Shown in pieces: positions 22,009 through 28,060 of a stretch of DNA of 28,060 nt; within the stretch, counting starts at the first letter, position 1, and each line of letters begins with the position of its first letter. The notes below the pieces were generated by a model. That model saw nothing but the letters and a program-made list of their open reading frames with translations. It made no database searches and was not told the DNA's origin. The stretch is from Anaeromyces robustus (taxonomy: Eukaryota; Neocallimastigomycota; Neocallimastigomycetes; Neocallimastigales; Neocallimastigaceae): positions 95,001 to 123,060 of the forward strand of contig MCFG01000200.1 in NCBI GenBank assembly GCA_002104895.1, given 5' to 3'. The translations under genes and the position numbers were made by a program.

Positions 22009-22539
22009 ATAACGTATTAGTGCTGTATATATACATACATAAATATATGTTACATAAAAAAATTTTTTTTGTAGATAATATCAGTTCTAGTATTATTAGA
22101 ATTATTGTATTTAAATTATAGCTTAAGAATTTGTCAAAAGAATTAGTTTATTATAATAATACTATTATCAATATAGAATAGATTTTGTGTAACAGAGAAT
22201 TTTAATCACTTTAATTTTTCAGATTTAGATTTATCATAACCGTTGAAAGTTAATTTTTTTTTGTTTCATTTAATTCTTTAGAACATTCCTTTGTTTAATT
22301 AGTATTGATTGTATTGTTAATAATTTTTAATAATTTTCACTCAAGCACAGTGACTATAAAGCCTTTCGACCTCGTGCCTAGACCCTCATTCAATATTTAA
22401 TAATTTTCGTTTCCAAGTTCTGCTCCCGAATCTTTCAGAATTTTCAGCCGAACTTACTACTCTCTTGTTGAGAATAAATATTGAACTGTCTAAGCACCTC
22501 TACTCCTGCTTGCTGAGTATGTGCTTAGGTACTCTCTTA
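22009..22539. other. Non-coding stretch, possible LTR upstream part
   Basis: No coding frame is seen. A GC-richer patch at 22340-22530 (CCTTTCGACCTCGTGCC, CTGCTTGCTGAGTATGTGC) precedes the LTR-like promoter region. A different GC-richer patch (24656-24790) precedes the second LTR-like copy, so both may be upstream LTR sequence. Confidence 0.35.
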
Positions 22540-23140
22540 TAATATAATTATTGAATTAAAATATTTTATCTATATAAAATTTATAATTTTTAATTATAAA
22601 AATAATAACTTATGGCGTTTTTCTGTAATTCTGAATTGTTATAATTATTATTTATAAAATATTAATTAGAATAGTAATAATAGTTTTATATAATTTATAA
22701 TATTTGTTAATTATTTTTTATAATTATTAGAATAGTTGAATATTATATTAATTTAAAGAATTTCTTAGAATTCTAAAAATTTCTAGATTTAAAAATTACT
22801 TTTAAGATCTTAAATAATTAAAATAGCCCATTTTATCTATAATTAATTATACAGAAAATATTATAAAAATCAAAAGATAAAGATAATATATAGATAAATA
22901 ATTAAATAGTATACTAAATAATTAAATAGTTAAAATAGTTAAATCTAAAATCTTAGATTAAAATTCCTATAATTAAATTTTAATAGTTTATATAGTTTTA
23001 AATTAGTTTTATATTAGATTTTTATCAATATTATTTTATTTATATATTTTATTTAAAATTATACATGTATAAATATATTAGTAATAGATTATAAAATGTA
23101 TTAGTAATTAATAGTTCAGAAAAAGTATAAATAGGAATTG
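22540..23140 (+). mobile_element. Gypsy-type LTR promoter region, copy 1 (fossil)
   Basis: About 600 bp match 24845-25471 in the same orientation. Shared landmarks are TTAGAATTCTAAAAAT, TTAATTATACAGAAAA, TAGATAAATAATTAAATAGT, TTTTATCAATATTATTTTAT and AAAATTATACATGTATAAAT. Both end in AAAAAGTATAAATA (TATA at 23126-23133). Similarity stops just after the TATA box. A diverged fossil LTR portion. Confidence 0.75.
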
Positions 23141-23649
23141 AAATTGAAGTAGTGCAACGTTTAGAGTTACACAACGAACAAAAAATATATTATTAGTAAA
23201 ATAATTAATTAATTAGTCACAAAAAAAAAATAATAGTAATCATAATAAATTCCTTGCTTGAAATAATAGCAAGAAAACTGTGCAGTTCAGAAAAATTATT
23301 TTTAACTTTTGTGTTAAAAAACATTAAAAAAAGGCGTTTATAGGAGCGATTAGAGCTCATATATAGTGTTTGCAAGTGATATTTGCTTAATCCTTTACCT
23401 GACGAATAGATTTGGTTCTAGACCAGGTAAAACTACATCATCGGTAGAACCCGTAGCCCTTTAAAGAGAAAACGATTCTGGAGGTTTAAAGGAGCACTAG
23501 CGAATAAGGAGCTTGATATACCGAAATATCAAGATTAAAATTATATAGTTTTAAAATTTATTTTGTGCTCACTCGCGGCACTAGTTATATAGTATTGACT
23601 TCTTTCTTTTTACTTTTAAGTCAATTACTATTAATTGTTTTAGTCCAAG
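23141..23649 (+). other. Non-coding stretch downstream of LTR promoter copy 1
   Basis: This is likely the transcribed LTR part and leader of a broken retroelement. No gag or pol similarity is seen. It contains a hairpin-prone GC-richer block (about 23390-23470: TTTACCTG ... CAGGTAAA, and CGGTAGAACCCGTAGCCC). Confidence 0.4.
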
Positions 23650-23801
23650 TGTAACGGAACGGTAGTTCCAATATTACAATTGACACCAATATTGAAAACG
23701 TACACGAAAAGAAAATAAGATAAAAGAAAGTTAATTATACTTTGTAATATCGGAACACCTTTCCTTTGTTAACCCGAAAGGTCGGTGTCGATATATATTA
23801 G
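23650..23801 (+). repeat. 150-bp TGTAACGG module, copy 2
   Basis: Same module as 4941-5089 but on the + strand: TGTAACGGAACGGTAGTTCC at the start and AACCCGAAAGGTCGGTGTCG near the end, with the ACCTTTC/GAAAGGT hairpin. It runs directly into the LTR starting at 23802. Confidence 0.7.
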
Positions 23802-24650
23802 TGTAACGAATATGAGTTATTCTCACTAGGTTGTTGTAGTAATTAATAATAAATAAAACAACAACATGAATAGCTCGAATAAAATATATTGAAATATCTA
23901 TTAAACTGAACGATTTAATTATTTATGGTTTTATATTATTATTTTATTTATTACTAATTGAAATGTTAATGTTGACTCAAAGAGTCAAAATAAAATAATA
24001 CATGAAGTTTTTATATTCAAAATCTATTCTAAGTTATTACATGATTGGTTATATAATTTAAAATAAAATATATTTAATTATTATTAAAATACAATTTATC
24101 TAATTATTAATTAATCTATCCATTTGCTAATTATTAATAATTTATTTAGTTAATTAATGTGTATTCACTTAATTAAGATTTATTTAACTTATTATTTATC
24201 ATTCATTTAATTAAATTATAAGTTTATCTAAAAATTAATGATTCATTCATTTAATTAATTTATTATTATAAATATTATTTCGAAAAGGTAAAAAGTAAGA
24301 TTTGAACCAGTGACAACCAGTATGATACTACAAGCAGGTACCAATGAACCACTTTAGTAACCATAACGATTCTTGATACAATATTCCCTTATATACACAT
24401 TATTTCTAAACCCATATTTTTAAATGTCGCGAATATTAGTGGATTTAAAATTGAAATTCACTAATAGATCAATTACATTTAAATTTCGTTATTGACTAAA
24501 TCACTTAAAATTCGATTTTCAATAAAATAAACAAATATTAAAAAGTATTTAAATTGATATTGTAAAGGGTTTGGACAAATTAAATAAATATTAATCAACT
24601 TAATTTAACCCTTAAGATATTAATAAAAATAATCAGAAGAAAAATAACGA
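23802..24650 (+). mobile_element. LTR fragment of the TGTAACG...CGTTACA family (fossil)
   Basis: It starts TGTAACGAATATGAG and shares TCTCACTAGGTTGTTGTAGT, TGACTCAAAGAGT, TTATATTCAA and TTATTACATGATTGGTT with the solo LTR at 9045. It carries the same tRNA-like box pair. The CGTTACA end is not found, so the copy is incomplete or replaced on its right; the end coordinate is approximate. Confidence 0.75.
24299..24351 (-). promoter_or_regulatory. tRNA-like Pol III A box and B box, second LTR
   Basis: Minus-strand TGGTTCATTGG (24351-24341) and GGTTCAAATC (24308-24299) are separated by 32 nt, identical to the spacing at 9529-9581. They sit 497 bp from the LTR start against 484 bp in the other copy. 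The cloverleaf stems do not form, so this is not a tRNA gene. Confidence 0.6.
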
Positions 24651-25471
24651 TAACTTGGCAAATATTGAAGATTTCCTCCGCTTCGCTTTGATTTTATGCT
24701 CATTGAGAAGCTCTGCTCAAGAGCTACAACATATCTGAATTTCAGCCCATTTGGACCACTGGTTGGCGAGATATTGGACTTTAAAGGTTTATACAATATA
24801 AAAATATAATTAAATATTTACAAGGATCCATAAATAAATAATTATAATATTTTATATAGATAAAATCTTTTTATTTCAATAATTATATTATAATTTATAA
24901 TAATAATAATCATTCAGATATACAGAAAACGCCTTCAAATAATTTATAAAATATTAATTAGAATAATAATAATAATTTATATAATATATTATAATAATTG
25001 TTAATTATTTTTATAAAAATTAGAATAGTTGATTATTATATTAATTTACAGAAATTCTTAGAATTCTAAAAATCTCAAAAAGATTTAAAATTTACTTAAG
25101 ATCTTAAATAATTAAAAATATCCCATTTTATCTAGAATTAATTATACAGAAAAGATTATAAAAATCCAAAGATAAAAATAATTAATATATAGATAAATAA
25201 TTAAATAGTATACTAAACAATTAAAATAATTAAATAGTTAACTAGTTAAATAATTAGAATAGTTATAAATCTAAATCTTAGATTATAAATTCTTATCATT
25301 AAATTTATTAATAGTTTATATAGTTTTATATTAGTTTTATATAGTTAGATTTTTATCAATATTATTTTATTCATATATTTTATTTAAAATTATACATGTA
25401 TAAATATATTATCAATAGATTATAATAATTAAATGTATTAATAATTATTAGATTTAGAAAAAGTATAAATA

Positions 25472-25796
25472 AGGATTGAAATTACAATTCCTTTTAATCT
25501 TTGTAAGATTATTAACTAAATAACTTAGAATTAATGACTTAATAATCTAATTATTATTTAAACTTTTCTTAATTAATTATTAATAAAAAATATTATTATA
25601 AAACTTAATTATTTTAAAAAAGTGTTCTTTTAATTAATTAATTTATTGTGTATTAATAAATAAATTTGCCTATTAATTATATATTTGTTTAATTAGTTAT
25701 TTTGTTATTAATTAAACATCTTGACCTGACCATTATTAAACCAAAACTACCCTCATTTAACAATAATCTTACCTGCTGTTTTCTGGTTACCTTAAG
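25472..25796 (+). other. Retrotransposon leader between TATA box and gag
   Basis: An AT-rich untranslated stretch with GC content rising near 25720-25796. It should contain the LTR end and primer-binding site, but I could not identify a TG...CA boundary or a clear tRNA-complementary site. A minus-strand frame here is not credible. Confidence 0.4.
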
Positions 25797-26858
25797 ATGT
25801 TTGGAAATTCCTATAGAGCTACCACTCCTGCACCTGAAGTTCCCATGGCTGAAGAAGTTGAACAACTTAGGCAAGATGCTACCAGAACTGCTGCTGAAAT
25901 TATCGATGGTGTGCAAGCAAACTTTGTTTCAACTAATGATTTTACCCAATATTATGAACAACTAGAATCTAGGCTAAATAATATTTATTCTGCTATAGAA
26001 AATATTAATCAAAGATTAAATACTGAAAATACTGCGCCACAAGGATATGAAAGATTTGAAACTCCTAGACCATTACTTGGTAATCAAGATTCTGATGATA
26101 GTTCTACCGACACAAACTTCGATTTAGATAGAGATGTAATTATGAAAAGTAAATTTTCTGCTCCTTTAAATCAAGTTCCAGAACCAGGATTTTTCTCAGG
26201 AAAAACTTCGGAAACTGAGTTATTTTGCCAACTTTGTGAAGATACATTCAGAACTACGCCACATAAATATTTACCAGAAGAAACAAAAATTAATTTTGTC
26301 AAATCACGTTTAAGAGATTCTGCAAGAAACTGGTACTTAACCAAGTATAGAGGCAATATTAAACCAGGAACAATGTTTGAATTATTAGCTGGTTTAAAAG
26401 CTGCTTTTTCAAATGTCGCAAGCTATAAATTAGCTAAAATTAAATTAATTTCCTTAAAACAACATTATGGAAAAATAAATGAGTATATAGATGAATTCAG
26501 GAGTTATACTCGTTTATTTAACTGTGAAGAAGAACCATTAGCTTTAATATTTTATAATGGATTACACCCTAAATATCAAGAACAAGTTCAAAAGTTAGAT
26601 GTATTTCCAGCCACATTAGAAGATATTATTACTACGTGTATACTATTTGAAAACTCTATTAGTGTAAAAAATTCCATTAGACAATCTAATAGCAATAATA
26701 AAAATAACAAGAAAAGAAATTCCAGCCACCATTCTAATTACAAAAATAATTACAAAAATTATAATAATAATTATCACAAAAATTATTCTAATAATCAGAA
26801 TAATTACAACAAAAATTCTGATGTTAGTAAAGCCACGAAAATTACTACAAAAAATTAA
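25797..26858 (+). CDS. Ty3/gypsy Gag (353 aa), fossil
   Basis: An N-terminal helical coiled-coil-like region is followed by a retrotransposon-Gag domain of the Ty3/gypsy type (about residues 130-290). Its landmarks are PEPGFFSGK, a W in ARNWYLTKYRG, FAF-like AAFSNVASYKLAK and the ISLKQHYGKINEYIDEFRSY block, then FYNGLHPKYQEQV. In place of a CCHC zinc knuckle, the last 60 residues are a basic Asn/Lys/Tyr-rich tail. Pol begins in an overlapping frame. Confidence 0.88.
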   Translation: MFGNSYRATTPAPEVPMAEEVEQLRQDATRTAAEIIDGVQANFVSTNDFTQYYEQLESRLNNIYSAIENINQRLNTENTAPQGYERFETPRPLLGNQDSDDSSTDTNFDLDRDVIMKSKFSAPLNQVPEPGFFSGKTSETELFCQLCEDTFRTTPHKYLPEETKINFVKSRLRDSARNWYLTKYRGNIKPGTMFELLAGLKAAFSNVASYKLAKIKLISLKQHYGKINEYIDEFRSYTRLFNCEEEPLALIFYNGLHPKYQEQVQKLDVFPATLEDIITTCILFENSISVKNSIRQSNSNNKNNKKRNSSHHSNYKNNYKNYNNNYHKNYSNNQNNYNKNSDVSKATKITTKN

Positions 26859-28060
26859 AAAATGAACATCATTTGGAGTCAATGAATGTTCATAATCAAA
26901 AAATTTTATCCTATAATTTCCCAATTAATTTAGACTCCAATCCAATTCGCGAAATACCAGAAACTTTTTACAAATTCAATTGTAAAATTCCACTAAAATT
27001 AAATGATTTAAATGATAATAATTTAAAAAATCAATTTAATAAACAATATGAATCAATTCTAGACAGTGGTTCATATTGCAATTTTATTTCAACCAAATTA
27101 GTTAAAAATTTAAATTTAAAGCCACAAAAAACAACCAGAATTATACAAATTAATGGTATAAGTGGTGCTACCAAAATTAATGAATATGTTAACCTATATT
27201 TTCAAGCAAAAATATCAATTAATAAATCAATTTATTTAGTTACTTTTAAAGAAAAATTTTTAATAACAGACAAAATTCCTACTTATTTATTACTTGGAAA
27301 TAAATTTATGAAAAATTATAGCTTACATTATAATTACAATGACAAAATTATTTTTACAGATTTAAATTTCAATCAATTTAAGAAAAAATTTTTATCAATA
27401 AAAAATTATAAAAAATTTAATAAAAATTTTATTTATTCAAAATTATATAGTCCAAACTTTAATAAATATAAAAATTTTAATAAAAATAATTATAGAAAAT
27501 TTAATAATAAAAAATTTTATGAATCAAATTTTACATGTAAACAAAACAATTTAGTAGATTCAACGTTAAATAAATCCACAGATAATAGTCCAAATTACAC
27601 CAAATTTCAGATTTATATGAATTATGATAAAAACAACAAGAATATCAAAAATAAAAAGCCACATTTATATTTAAAATTTTTCAAAAAACGCGATCCAAAT
27701 TCTAGAAAAAATTATGAAAATATTAATCAAAATAATTTGAAAAATATAGCTAATAATGATAATAATAAAAATTTAGCTTGTGTAACCACAAATAATACCA
27801 CAAAAATTAATGGAAATTTTTCAAAAAATTTATTAAAAAATTCAAAAAATAATTTTGAAATTCAAGATGAATTTAATTTCAATTATTTTATATATTCATT
27901 TTTATCTAATAATAATGAAGAAATAGATTATTATGATGATGAAGAAGAAGAAGAAGACTTTGAAATAGCAGATATTCCTGAAGCATATAGAGATTTAGTT
28001 GAAGTTTTTAGTAAAATTAAAGCTGATAAATTACCACCACATAGACTTACTGACTGCAAG
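26831..28060 (+). CDS. Ty3/gypsy Pol, partial at window edge: protease and start of RT region (fossil)
   Basis: Open to the last base in the frame one base back (-1) from gag, with a 28-nt overlap. The retropepsin is marked by ILDSGSYCNFIS and a later YLLLGNKFM. A long Asn/Lys-rich spacer follows, then an acidic run, and FSKIKADKLPPHR, which is where Ty3/gypsy RT begins. The polymerase itself is beyond the window. Gag-Pol by -1 frameshifting is known for this group; A_AAA_AAT directly before the gag stop would suit it. Confidence 0.85.

Larger units (their letters stand above)
24845..28060 (+). mobile_element. Ty3/gypsy LTR retrotransposon, runs off the right edge (fossil)
   Basis: The parts in order are an LTR promoter region (about 24845-25471, TATAAATA at 25464-25471), a leader of about 325 bp, gag (25797-26858), then pol from 26831 with protease and the beginning of the RT-side region at the window end. 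The element looks whole as far as it is visible, so it is probably young. The 5' LTR boundaries and the primer-binding site could not be fixed, and the 3' half is outside the window. Confidence 0.8.

Noticed and set aside
25689-25965. Overlapping frames on both strands before and within the start of gag
   Set aside because: They are shadows of gag and its leader with no family features.

Overview
The window looks like a piece of a very AT-rich, intron-bearing eukaryotic genome. Intergenic DNA and introns are almost pure A/T with long A, T and AAT runs. Introns are short with GTAAGT/GTATGT-type donors, and proteins carry asparagine runs. Ty1/copia, Ty3/gypsy and MULE elements lie side by side. 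An anaerobic gut fungus (Neocallimastigomycota) or another early-diverging AT-rich fungus fits best. This is inference from composition and element content; an AT-rich amoebozoan is not excluded.

Region 1 (1-4.7 kb) holds the one recognisable host gene. It is a nine-exon presenilin on the + strand whose exons all join in frame. Both catalytic aspartates are present (one in the TM6 motif, one in GLGD), but the open frame stops just before the C-terminal PAL segment, so this copy is probably broken at its 3' end.

Region 2 (4.7-12.2 kb) is a graveyard of nested mobile elements. It contains a copia integrase fragment, an internally deleted MULE whose far side is a gypsy integrase fragment, and a decayed older MULE. 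A second deleted MULE sits inside that older one, and it in turn contains a 1.6-kb solo LTR.

Region 3 (12.9-22.0 kb) is the most interesting. It is a cluster of largely open, less AT-rich reading frames around a protein that looks like the single-jelly-roll capsid protein of CRESS-DNA (circovirus-like) viruses. Companion frames lie downstream on the same strand and one frame diverges from the other side of a 356-bp intergenic region. No Rep gene is visible. The cluster is interrupted by a complete MULE (14041-17612) with an intact-looking transposase and a perfect 9-bp target duplication, so the viral copy predates a recent transposition.

Region 4 (22.0-28.06 kb) is Ty3/gypsy territory. There are two related LTR promoter regions, another LTR fragment of the same family as the solo LTR in region 2, a 150-bp module also found in region 2, and a gag-pol element that runs off the right edge.

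Recurring themes are three MULE copies with variable terminal iterons, two of which share one deletion junction, and LTRs that carry a pair of Pol III-like A and B boxes at the same place and spacing. Boundaries given for AT-rich repeats and old elements are approximate.
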